Shown piece by piece: positions 1 to 6,283 of a stretch of DNA of 16,687 nucleotides. The first letter of the stretch is position 1, and the number at the start of each line of letters is the position of its first letter. Under the pieces are notes generated by a model, which saw only the letters and a list, made by a program, of their open reading frames with translations, was not told the DNA's origin and searched no databases. The stretch is from Syntrophomonas sp964422685 (GTDB taxonomy: Bacteria; Bacillota; Syntrophomonadia; Syntrophomonadales; Syntrophomonadaceae), in NCBI GenBank assembly GCA_964422685.1, contig CAYRCG010000034.1:1-16687 (forward strand). The letters run 5' to 3'. The position numbers and the translations under genes are program-made.

Positions 1-6
1 ACCCGG

Positions 7-245
7 GGTCACAAACAATGATGAAAAGGGAGTTTGAAGGCTCTTGAACGGTAAGAAGTAGCGGGTAATTACTAATACCCCTTACGCCTCACCCCTCACG
101 CCTCACCATTTCATATTAACTCCCATGACCCAAGGTCACAAACAATGATGAAAAGGGAGTTTGAAGGCTCTTGGACGGTAAGGGATAGCGGGTAATTACT
201 AATACCCCTCACTCCTCACCCCTCACGCCTCACCATTTCATACTT
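7..245. repeat. Two tandem copies of a 127-bp-period repeat
   Basis: Two nearly identical copies begin at 7 and 134 (offset 127) and run to about 118 and 245. Both start GGTCACAAACAATGATG, contain GCGGGTAATTACTAATACCCC, and end in a run of CTCACGC/CTCACCC-like heptamers followed by CACCATTTCATA. Only a few substitutions separate them. I see no ORF or promoter in them. The heptamer run is the reverse complement of the GAGGCGT tract at the right end of the window, so this is a recurrent low-complexity intergenic sequence in this genome. Confidence 0.9.
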
Positions 246-337
246 AGCCGGGGAATAAATCTATATTCACAAGCATATTATTGAATAGCTGTTAAATATT
301 CTGCAGCGGTGTTTTTCCTAAGCGTTATAAATATTTC

Positions 338-365
338 TTGACATAAAAGCAACAGCTAGTATAAT
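338..365 (+). promoter_or_regulatory. Sigma-A type promoter for the T-box leader
   Basis: A perfect TTGACA (338-343) and a perfect TATAAT (360-365) are separated by 16 bases. Transcription would begin near 372, just before the first helix of the T-box leader. It is the best promoter match in the window. Confidence 0.85.
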
Positions 366-371
366 TAATGC

Positions 372-664
372 TATATTCAAAATGACGATGACAGGGAATA
401 GTAAGCTGGTCCTCGGGTTTTTAGAGAATCGCCGTCGGGTGGAAGGCGATCGAAGAGGAAAGCGGAACTCACCCTGGAGTTGCCGACCGAAATCATCTTG
501 ATAGTAGGCTCGGACGGGGCTTCAGCCGTTAAAATGAAGGGGATATCGGACCATTTGGTCCCGCATCCTGGTTTGAGTGGGCGGCGTATGCCGTTAATTT
601 GAGTGGTACCGCGGAGTTTAACCTCTTCGTCTCAGAATACTGAGCGAAGGGGTTTTGTGTTTTT
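372..664 (+). promoter_or_regulatory. T-box riboswitch leader, probable leucine (CUC) specifier
   Basis: The conserved T-box TGGTACCGCGG lies at 604-614. Stem I can be drawn by hand. The base helix pairs AGGG (393-396) with CCCT (472-475). The specifier loop has AGTAA (400-404) on one side and GGAACTCA (464-471) on the other. The helix above pairs GCT..TCCTC with GAGGA..AGC, followed by a distal AATCGCC/GGCGAT arm. The specifier triplet before the conserved purine is CTC (468-470), a leucine codon. The variable T-box base (T607) would pair with discriminator A73, as expected for bacterial tRNA-Leu. Uncharged tRNA should favour the antiterminator over the terminator at 620-664, switching on the genes downstream. 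Specifier assignment is by eye; neighbouring registers would give other amino acids. Confidence 0.88.
620..664 (+). terminator. T-box-controlled intrinsic terminator
   Basis: AACCTCTTCG (620-629) pairs with CGAAGGGGTT (645-654), continued by CTCAG (631-635) with CTGAG (640-644) around an AATA loop. One T is bulged. The T-rich stretch 653-664 follows. The 5' arm overlaps bases that the T-box antiterminator needs, the usual arrangement for a transcriptional T-box switch. Confidence 0.9.
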
Positions 665-673
665 ACGGGGGAG

Positions 674-841
674 GTGGTTCTGCTGGAAGATGAGCTAGGC
701 GACTTACAGCCGACCTTGGCTTTATGGAAAGAAGCGCCGGGTAATGGAATAATAGCAGCGGGCTTGGAGTTTGCTCAACAGAACCGGGGTGTTAACGATT
801 TCCCGAACTATAGTTTGATAGAAGCGGCCACCTTTATATAA
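674..841 (+). CDS. Possible small protein between T-box and oxidoreductase genes
   Basis: An open frame of 55 codons runs from GTG 674 to TAA 841, ending 15 bases before the next start. Its codon use resembles the neighbours. The product is acidic at the N-terminus (LLEDELGDLQPTLALWKE) with a C-terminal NYSLIEAATFI, and I recognise no family. The GGGGGAGG tract at 667-674 is placed better for a CTG start at 683 (or 680) than for GTG 674, so the start is uncertain. It could be a real accessory peptide of the operon, a translated leader, or chance. Confidence 0.4.
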   Translation: MVLLEDELGDLQPTLALWKEAPGNGIIAAGLEFAQQNRGVNDFPNYSLIEAATFI

Positions 842-856
842 GAATGGAGGAGCGAG

Positions 857-1417
857 ATGAATAACATAAATAATATGAAGGAATTGAGGATAAACGGCTT
901 TGGCGGGCAAGGTTCCGTTACCCTGGCTCATTTGTTAGCTCAGGCCGCCTTAGAAAACGGTGAGCAGGGGCAGGCATTGCCTTTCTTCGGAGTGGAACGG
1001 CGCGGGGCCCCGGTGCGGGCGGCGGTGCGCATGTCCCCCGGCAATATTTATGCCCATAGTCAATGTGTTTTACCGGATTATGTGGTGGTTATGAGCGAGA
1101 AACTCACCCGGGCAGCGATAACTGAGGGCATAAATGAGTTAGGTACTGTGATTGTCAATACCCCCTTTAGCGAAGTAGTAGATAGATACTGTACCTGGCA
1201 GGTAGATGCTGAGGCTATTGCTCGTGAAGCCGGCCTTTTTTCCGCGGATGGCCCCACCATTAATATTCCACTATTTGGCGCGGTATGCCGGGTTTTAAAT
1301 ATCCCGCAGAATATTATGGAACAAACGATAATTAACAAATGGCCGGGCTATAACGGCGAACGCAATCTGGGAGCCGCCGGTAAGGCCTATAATGAGGTTA
1401 AGAACTGTTCTTTGTAG
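857..1417 (+). CDS. porG: 2-oxoacid:ferredoxin oxidoreductase, gamma subunit
   Basis: This 186-residue protein is the gamma subunit of a CoA-dependent 2-oxoacid:ferredoxin oxidoreductase (pyruvate or branched-chain type), a cytoplasmic enzyme that interconverts a 2-oxoacid with acyl-CoA and CO2 using ferredoxin. The N-terminal glycine-rich segment INGFGGQGSVTLAHLLAQAA (about residues 12-31) and GVERRGAPVRA (about 45-55) are hallmarks of the POR gamma family, and the length is normal. ATG 857 follows GGAGG (846-850) at ideal spacing. It is the first recognised gene after the T-box. Unusually, about 440 bp of repeat-rich DNA separates it from the delta gene, whereas delta and alpha are nearly contiguous. 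The sequence does not settle the substrate; the symbol is a family-level name. Confidence 0.92.
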   Translation: MNNINNMKELRINGFGGQGSVTLAHLLAQAALENGEQGQALPFFGVERRGAPVRAAVRMSPGNIYAHSQCVLPDYVVVMSEKLTRAAITEGINELGTVIVNTPFSEVVDRYCTWQVDAEAIAREAGLFSADGPTINIPLFGAVCRVLNIPQNIMEQTIINKWPGYNGERNLGAAGKAYNEVKNCSL

Positions 1418-1806
1418 TTAGAAGATTCGTGAATGTCATCCTTAAGTGAGGCGCGGGGGTTAGGGAGCGCAGCATATCATCAGGGGGAGGATTGCCGCGT
1501 CGCTGCTCGCAATGACAGGAGCAGCGGCTAGGTGCAGCGCCGTCATTCCGCGCGTAGCCCTTGTCATTGCTATGAAAGGGGTTTTTAGACGCAGATTTAC
1601 GCTAACCCTGCGGGCGCTGATGGACGTTGATAATATCTCAACCATTAAACAGCGATTGTCCTGACCCTTTGCAGCTCTGCTGCATGATAATTCCGAGCGT
1701 GCGAGGAATCTTACCCGTTTAATAAACGACGCTTTCCCGAGGCACGGACGGAACTGAAGGATTTATAGATAAATTATCGGATTTCAGAAGGCGGAGGGCG
1801 GAAAAT
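1418..1806. other. Repeat-rich gap inside the oxidoreductase gene cluster
   Basis: No convincing gene is present. The gap holds a hairpin-prone block (GGGGGAGGATTGCCGCGTCG onward, 1483-1516) resembling 4304-4338, the 81-bp block at 1574-1654, and a short palindrome-like element ATTCCGAGCGTGCGAGGAAT (1690-1709) resembling 4260-4279 and 4497-4516. I see no strong terminator and no promoter with both boxes, so whether transcription continues into the delta gene cannot be told. Confidence 0.75.
1574..1654 (+). repeat. 81-bp dispersed repeat, copy A
   Basis: This block matches the reverse complement of 4393-4473 at roughly 90% identity without gaps (hand alignment). Shared stretches include GACGCAGATTTACGCT and CAATATCTCAACCATTAAAC (here AATATCTCAACCATTAAAC). 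It has no ORF of its own that both copies share, so it looks like a non-coding mobile or REP/MITE-like element. Confidence 0.88.
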
Positions 1807-1835
1807 TAACACAAAAGAACCGTCCCCTTGTGTTA
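1807..1835. repeat. Short hairpin element abutting the delta gene
   Basis: TAACACAA (1807-1814) and TTGTGTTA (1828-1835) form a perfect 8-bp inverted repeat around AAGAACCGTCCCC. Related copies lie at 6247-6270 and, degraded, at 10995-11018. This CACAAAAGAACCGTCCCC type is familiar to me from Firmicute intergenic regions. It ends 5 bases before the delta gene's AAGGA ribosome binding site and overlaps an upstream in-frame GTG (1830) that could otherwise be taken as the start. Confidence 0.85.
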
Positions 1836-1853
1836 GTGAAAGGAATGGAATTG

Positions 1854-2111
1854 ATGAAATCAGTTACTAAGGCATACCGGCCTATTTCCTGGCCGATGAA
1901 GGGATCCGGCGGTGATACCGGCTCTTGGCGGGCTAAGCGGCCGGTCGTCGATCTTAAAATATGTAATAAATGCCAGATATGCTGGGTGTATTGTCCGGAA
2001 GCGGTTATAGATCGGGAGGAAATTACCATCGATTACCGATATTGCAAAGGTTGTGGCGTATGCGCCCTGGAATGCCCTACCGGCGCTATCACTATGGAAA
2101 TGGAGGAGTAG
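1854..2111 (+). CDS. porD: 2-oxoacid:ferredoxin oxidoreductase, delta (ferredoxin-like) subunit
   Basis: An 85-residue small subunit carrying two [4Fe-4S] clusters that pass electrons from the TPP site to external ferredoxin. Two cysteine motifs are visible: C37-N-K-C40-Q-I-C43-x3-C47-P and C64-K-G-C67-G-V-C70-x3-C74-P. The N-terminal extension with YRPISWPMKGSGGDTGSWR (about 8-26) is typical of POR/VOR delta subunits. I chose ATG 1854 because AAGGA (1840-1844) sits 9 bases upstream; ATG 1845 and GTG 1830 are in frame but poorly served, and GTG 1830 lies inside the hairpin element. It ends 4 bases before the alpha gene, whose ribosome binding site lies within this coding sequence, suggesting coupled translation. 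Confidence 0.93.
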   Translation: MKSVTKAYRPISWPMKGSGGDTGSWRAKRPVVDLKICNKCQICWVYCPEAVIDREEITIDYRYCKGCGVCALECPTGAITMEMEE

Positions 2112-2115
2112 CCGC

Positions 2116-3246
2116 ATGAAAACAAAGCAAGTAATTATGGATACCGGCGCTCATGCTGCCGCCCTGGCGGTTAAATGCGCTCGGGTAGATGTAGTGCCCG
2201 GCTACCCTATAACGCCCCAGACCAGCATCATGGAAGCAATCGCCGCCATGGTGGAGGACGGTGACCTGCACGCTCGCTTTATCCCGGTGGAAGGTGAACA
2301 TAGTTCTATGGCCGCTACCGTAGCCGCCTCCGCCGCTGGTGCCCGTGTCTTTACCGCTACCTCGGCTAACGGGCTGCTTTATATGCATGAGGTACTGCAT
2401 ATGGCTTCTGGGAGCCGGTTGCCGGTGGTGATGTGTAATGTCAACCGGGGTATTTTTGCCCCCTGGACCCTGTGGGCAGATCATCAGGATTCTATGGCCC
2501 AGCGTGATACCGGCTGGATACAATACCACTGTTCCTCTAACCAGGAGGTTTTTAATACCATCCTGCAAGCCTTCCGCGTGGCGGAAGCAGTAAATATCCC
2601 GGTTATGGTGAATTTCGACGGCTTTGCTATCTCGCATTGCCTGATGCCCCTTACTTTACCGCCCCAGGAGGATATAGACCGTTTCCTGCCCCCTTACGAA
2701 CCGGAATGGTTCCTGGACCCGAAGAACCCTTCCTCTGTCAGTAATGTGACTAATGCGCCTGAATACGCGGTATTCCGCCAGATGCTTTCCGATGATATAC
2801 TGACGGCCATCCCGCTGGTAAAACAGGCGGCACAGGAATTTAAGGATATTACCGGTATGTGGGATGGTGATACCATCGATACTTACCGCTTAGAAGATGC
2901 GGAAGTAGTAGCCTTTGCAATCAATAGTATGGCAGCGGAATTAAGACTTTCCGTGGATATTCTCCGGCAAGAAGGCATCAAGGCCGGATTGCTCAGACCG
3001 CGTCTATTTGTTCCCTTCCCGACGGAAGATATTATAAATGCCTTGCCGCCTAATGCGCAGGTGATGGTTTTGGATCGTAATTATAATTATGGTCATCCCG
3101 GCGGCATCTTAGCGGCGGAATTAAAAAGCATACTTTTTGGGTGCCGTAATGATATAACGGTTAAAAACCGGGTGATGGGCATAGGCGGCATAGATTTGCC
3201 GCGGCAGTTCATGGCGGATGAAATCCGTGCCATGATGAACGAATAA
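2116..3246 (+). CDS. porA: 2-oxoacid:ferredoxin oxidoreductase, alpha subunit
   Basis: A 376-residue alpha subunit, which contributes the pyrimidine-binding side of the TPP site and the substrate pocket. Visible signatures are GYPITPQTSIMEAIA (about 29-43), FIPVEGEHSSMAA with the conserved glutamates (about 55-67), the ATSANGLLYMHEVLHMASG stretch, and the WADHQDSMAQRDTGWIQ segment typical of POR/VOR alpha chains. The C-terminal half holds the transketolase C-terminal-like domain ending PRQFMADEIRAMMNE. ATG 2116 follows GGAGG (2102-2106). The longer frame starting at 2053 would run through the delta gene and is not used. Substrate (pyruvate, 2-ketoisovalerate or similar) is not decided by these motifs; the leucine-type T-box upstream hints at branched-chain oxoacids. 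Confidence 0.94.
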   Translation: MKTKQVIMDTGAHAAALAVKCARVDVVPGYPITPQTSIMEAIAAMVEDGDLHARFIPVEGEHSSMAATVAASAAGARVFTATSANGLLYMHEVLHMASGSRLPVVMCNVNRGIFAPWTLWADHQDSMAQRDTGWIQYHCSSNQEVFNTILQAFRVAEAVNIPVMVNFDGFAISHCLMPLTLPPQEDIDRFLPPYEPEWFLDPKNPSSVSNVTNAPEYAVFRQMLSDDILTAIPLVKQAAQEFKDITGMWDGDTIDTYRLEDAEVVAFAINSMAAELRLSVDILRQEGIKAGLLRPRLFVPFPTEDIINALPPNAQVMVLDRNYNYGHPGGILAAELKSILFGCRNDITVKNRVMGIGGIDLPRQFMADEIRAMMNE

Positions 3247-3293
3247 AAATGGCTTCATAGCGTATAGACCAGGAAAGGAATGGTTGAGATATT

Positions 3294-4232
3294 ATGGCTA
3301 CCAGTATAAAAAAACTGCCGGATATTGAGCAGGTTTTAAGCGGTAACGGCGCTTGTGGCGGTTGCCCGGCCACTATGGCTTTGCGTATCGTGGGCAAGGC
3401 TCTAGGGCCGAACGCAATCATGCTTTTGACCCCCTCCTGTTCGGTAGCCAGCATGGGCATGACCCCTAAGCTAGGTTATAATTGGCCTTGCATCAATATT
3501 ACCTTCGCCACGGCGGGTTCCTCGGCTTCCGGTATTAGCCACGCTTTGGAAGTAATGCAGGAAAAGGGACGTCTAGCGGGTGAACTCCCTACCGTTTTCG
3601 CCTGGGTAGGTGATGGCGGCACTTATGATATCGGTCTGCAGGCGCTTTCCGGTGCTGCTGAGCGCAATGACAATATGATTTTCTTTTGTTATAACAACGA
3701 AGCCTATAGCAATACCGGAGTGCAACGTAGCGGAGCTACCCCGCGCGGCAGCTTTACCACTACTACCCCGGGTGGCAAACGCCAGCCTAAAAAGAACGTA
3801 GCTTTACTGATGCTGGAGCATAACATCCCTTATGTGGCCACGGCGACCGTGGCTTATCCCGGCGACCTTTATGATAAGGTGGCCAAGGCTAAAAGCATCC
3901 CGGGCATGAAATACATCGAGATTCAAGCTCCCTGCTATCTGGGCTGGCAGTTCGATATGGCTGAAACCGTGCAGATGAGCCGTAAAGCGGTGCGCAGCGG
4001 TGCCTGGCTCTTATGGGAAGCTGAGAACGGTACCATTAAATTCAATAGTCCAAGTTCCCTGATAGTAAGCGGCAAAAAAGAAGCTGTACCGGTTGATGAA
4101 TACTTGCAGAGCCAAGGGCGCTTTAACCGCCTGCTCCAAGGGGATGACCGCCCCCGGCGTATCGCCGAAATACAGGGTGATATCGACCGCGAGATTGCTT
4201 TTATGCGGGAAAGGGCGAGAATAACGGTTTAA
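3294..4232 (+). CDS. porB: 2-oxoacid:ferredoxin oxidoreductase, beta (TPP-binding) subunit
   Basis: A 312-residue beta subunit that binds the diphosphate and Mg of TPP and the proximal [4Fe-4S] cluster. The TPP motif is G106-D-G-G-T-Y-D-I-G with N134-N135 downstream (FFCYNNEAYSNTGVQRSG). Candidate cluster cysteines are C21-G-G-C24, C49 (TPSCSVASMG) and C214 (QAPCYLGWQFD), the pattern expected of POR-type beta chains. The start ATG 3294 has an unusual context: the best Shine-Dalgarno-like run AGGAAAGGA (3271-3279) is 14 bases away, and a closer GAG is weak. No in-frame alternative is better. It closes the gamma-delta-alpha-beta set and is followed by repeat debris, with no clear terminator. 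Confidence 0.94.
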   Translation: MATSIKKLPDIEQVLSGNGACGGCPATMALRIVGKALGPNAIMLLTPSCSVASMGMTPKLGYNWPCINITFATAGSSASGISHALEVMQEKGRLAGELPTVFAWVGDGGTYDIGLQALSGAAERNDNMIFFCYNNEAYSNTGVQRSGATPRGSFTTTTPGGKRQPKKNVALLMLEHNIPYVATATVAYPGDLYDKVAKAKSIPGMKYIEIQAPCYLGWQFDMAETVQMSRKAVRSGAWLLWEAENGTIKFNSPSSLIVSGKKEAVPVDEYLQSQGRFNRLLQGDDRPRRIAEIQGDIDREIAFMRERARITV

Positions 4233-4551
4233 CGGTGTCGTTGGGGCGTAGCTACTTTTATTCCGAGCTCGCGAGGAATCTTTCCCCACGCAAAGCTATC
4301 ATCGGGGGAAGATTGCTCCGTCGCTGCGCCCCTTGCAATTTTCACGCACTATGTTTGCACCACGGTAAACGAAAAAAAGGGTTAGGGGCATCCGCTGTTT
4401 AATGGTTGAGATATTGTCAGCGTCCATCAGCGCCCGAAGGGTCAGCGTAAATCTGCGTCTTAAAATCCCTTTCCTCGCAATGACACTCAACCTGTCATTC
4501 CAAGCCTGCGAGGAATCTTCCTCGTTATTCTAAACAATCTCCAAGGTGTTT
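4233..4551. other. Repeat-rich gap between convergent genes
   Basis: No gene is supported. The stretch holds two short ATTCC...GGAAT elements (4260-4282 and 4497-4521), a hairpin-prone block (4304-4338) like that at 1483-1516, and copy B of the 81-bp repeat (4393-4473). The same kinds of element fill the gap at 1418-1806. I find no clear intrinsic terminator for either flanking gene. Confidence 0.75.
4393..4473 (-). repeat. 81-bp dispersed repeat, copy B (inverted)
   Basis: The reverse complement of this block aligns without gaps to 1574-1654, with about eight mismatches by hand count. Together the two copies form a widely spaced inverted repeat enclosing the delta, alpha and beta genes. Confidence 0.88.
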
Positions 4552-6009
4552 TTAAGGAGCGGGCGGGTCAGGCACTAACTGCTGTTCGATTACGGTTGCC
4601 GCCTCCAGGTTCTGGAATAGCTGTCTTTCCAGAGAGAATTGGTGGGAAACCGGATTATAACGAATCATATCTATAGCCAGTAAACCGGTATCGGGCAAAA
4701 GGTAAGCGATAGCGGCTGAATAGGAAACTCCCTTCTCCGAATAAAGGCCGCGCCAACCGGAAGCCCCGGTAGTTCCAGGGTTTACCAGAACCCCATCGGG
4801 TCCCTTTTCAATCCTAGCCCTATGGTCGTGCCCGGCTACCACCAGATCGGCTAGCGGTCTGAGTTCCCTCCCTAGCAAGGGATTGTGCACTACCAGTATA
4901 TCGGGACGACCATCCGCGGCAATCTTTTCTTTTATCCGGTTCATCAGTTCCTCTAAATTCGCCTGTTCCTCGGCGGGGTCTTCATATTCAACTTCCGGCA
5001 AAACAGACAAGGGATCGGCAAAGCCGAGGACCCGGATTCCCTTCAGGTTAATCATTTCCCCATCCAGGATCCGGCTGTCAGGCAAATCGCTAACAAAATT
5101 GATGGTTTCAGGGGTATCGTGGTTTCCGCCCACGAACAACTGGGGTATGCCTACTGTGTCCAGCTCTTGGGTTATTGCTGTCTCCAGGGGCGAACCCATA
5201 TCCGTCAAATCCCCGGCATTTATCACAAAGTCCGCCTTAAAGCGGGTAGCTAAACTTTTCGCCAGGGCTATACCCACCGGGTTGGAGTGTATATCACTGA
5301 TTAGCAATATTTTAACTACCTTTTCTTGCTCTTCGGGGTTAGCTATAGGCGCCAGGCCGTTAGTACCGGAAAAAAGCTGGCTCAGGCTGGCAACAATCTG
5401 CCGGGTATTATCACGCAGCTTCTGCAGGTCACCCAGGGAATCGCTGGCAAACTTCACCGCTACCGGCGCCATACTGAGAACACCCTTATATTCAGGTTCG
5501 CGAAAAGCTGAAGTATCATAAGAGCGGAACATGCCAAATAGTATTAATAATAGCAAAAGAGTAGCCATGGTGGTATGCAGCAGGGATTTAAACAGGGGGG
5601 GACGCCAGATTAATTGCAATAGTAAAAAAGCCCCCAGGAAGGCCACCGCTACCTGACGCCAGGCGAAGGCCTTTATTCTTTCCCGGATACCGCTCTGCAG
5701 TTGTTTGACTAGCAGTTCTTGGTCAGGCATATTATCGATATGTGATTTTAGGGTTTCACTCCTTATCTGCTCCAAGCTAATAAATAGTTTTACTGGTCCG
5801 TGATGGGTTTCGGCTTCCACCAGACCAAAAGGGGGAAGGTGCAATTCACTTATACCGCTTCTTGCCGGGGATAACCCGATCTTAAACTCGATACCCTCTA
5901 TTTCTAGTTTGGCAGGGCCTAAAAGCCAAACCGCCAGCATAGCACCCAGCAAGGCAGTCAGAAGCATTAATAGTGTTTTAGGCCAGAATAGTTTGTTGCC
6001 GGATGTCAC
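4552..6009 (-). CDS. Membrane-anchored metallophosphoesterase
   Basis: The product (485 residues) is a calcineurin-like metallophosphoesterase tethered to the membrane. Hydrophobic helices lie at about residues 12-30, 119-135 and 143-161; the region between the first two (about 90 residues) is probably extracytoplasmic. The catalytic domain starts near 232 with the full metal-binding set: D239-x-H241 (LLISDIHSN), GD267 (INAGDLTDMG), GN296-H297-D (FVGGNHDTPE), H375 (LVVHNP) and G-H394-D-H396. I prefer GTG 6009 (VTSGNKLFWP) to the longer in-frame GTG at 6036 because AGGGGG (6015-6020, minus strand) sits 5 bases before it. The natural substrate is unknown: a phosphodiester, nucleotide or phospholipid are possible. 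It stands alone, convergent with the oxidoreductase operon. Confidence 0.85.
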   Translation of the reverse strand: MTSGNKLFWPKTLLMLLTALLGAMLAVWLLGPAKLEIEGIEFKIGLSPARSGISELHLPPFGLVEAETHHGPVKLFISLEQIRSETLKSHIDNMPDQELLVKQLQSGIRERIKAFAWRQVAVAFLGAFLLLQLIWRPPLFKSLLHTTMATLLLLLILFGMFRSYDTSAFREPEYKGVLSMAPVAVKFASDSLGDLQKLRDNTRQIVASLSQLFSGTNGLAPIANPEEQEKVVKILLISDIHSNPVGIALAKSLATRFKADFVINAGDLTDMGSPLETAITQELDTVGIPQLFVGGNHDTPETINFVSDLPDSRILDGEMINLKGIRVLGFADPLSVLPEVEYEDPAEEQANLEELMNRIKEKIAADGRPDILVVHNPLLGRELRPLADLVVAGHDHRARIEKGPDGVLVNPGTTGASGWRGLYSEKGVSYSAAIAYLLPDTGLLAIDMIRYNPVSHQFSLERQLFQNLEAATVIEQQLVPDPPAP

Positions 6010-6053
6010 AGGAAACCCCCTCAAATACGGTAACACTTGGCAGCGCTAGATAT

Positions 6054-6062
6054 AGTATAACA
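6054..6062 (-). promoter_or_regulatory. Possible extended -10 promoter for the phosphoesterase
   Basis: The minus strand reads TGTTATACT (6062 down to 6054), a TGN extension plus a TATACT -10 box, about 45 bases before the chosen GTG start. No good -35 box is visible at 16-18 bases, which an extended -10 can tolerate. Confidence 0.4.
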
Positions 6063-6177
6063 TAGCAAATGCCTCACACAGTGTTGTAAGATCCTGGGGG
6101 ATAGGGTGATGTTAGATTGAAAATTTTGGGAAACGTATAATACGGTTTTTGCCTGAGTCTGTAAAACAAGAAAAGTA

Positions 6178-6218
6178 GGCCCGGGCGCTCCACTATAGGA
6201 CCACCCGGGCCTTTTTTT
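6178..6218. terminator. Strong GC hairpin with T tract, possibly bidirectional
   Basis: GGCCCGGG (6178-6185) pairs with CCCGGGCC (6204-6211), followed by seven T on the plus strand (6212-6218). On the minus strand the hairpin is followed by TACTTTTCTTGTTTT, so it could end transcripts of the surface-protein gene reading leftward. It forms the left part of the repeat at 6180-6271. Confidence 0.7.
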
Positions 6219-6271
6219 GTTAGTTGGGGGTGGGACGATTCGATTGCACAAAAGAACTGTCCCCTTGTGTC
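6180..6271 (+). repeat. About 90-bp direct repeat, left copy
   Basis: This block resembles 10930-11019 in the same orientation: a GCCC(G/A)GGCGCTCC arm, a CCCGGGCC arm, then an identical 31-base core (6217-6247 and 10965-10995, beginning TTGTTAGTTGGGGGTGGGAC), then the CACAAAAGAACNGTCCCCTTGTGT hairpin element. The two copies bracket the surface-protein and helix-turn-helix genes. Confidence 0.88.
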
Positions 6272-6283
6272 TCCCCTTCTATC

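Noticed and set aside
7..245. CRISPR-like direct repeats
   Set aside because: There are only two copies of about 110 bp with no unique spacers of regular size; this is a plain tandem duplication.
4883..5521. 212-codon plus-strand ORF inside the phosphoesterase gene
   Set aside because: It is antisense to a gene with a complete set of catalytic motifs and shows a low-complexity Ser/Arg-rich shadow composition.
6021..6251. Minus-strand ORFs here and at 10841-11110 that share a CNRIVPPPTNK peptide
   Set aside because: The shared peptide is only the translation of the non-coding direct repeat and its terminator hairpin; neither frame has a ribosome binding site.
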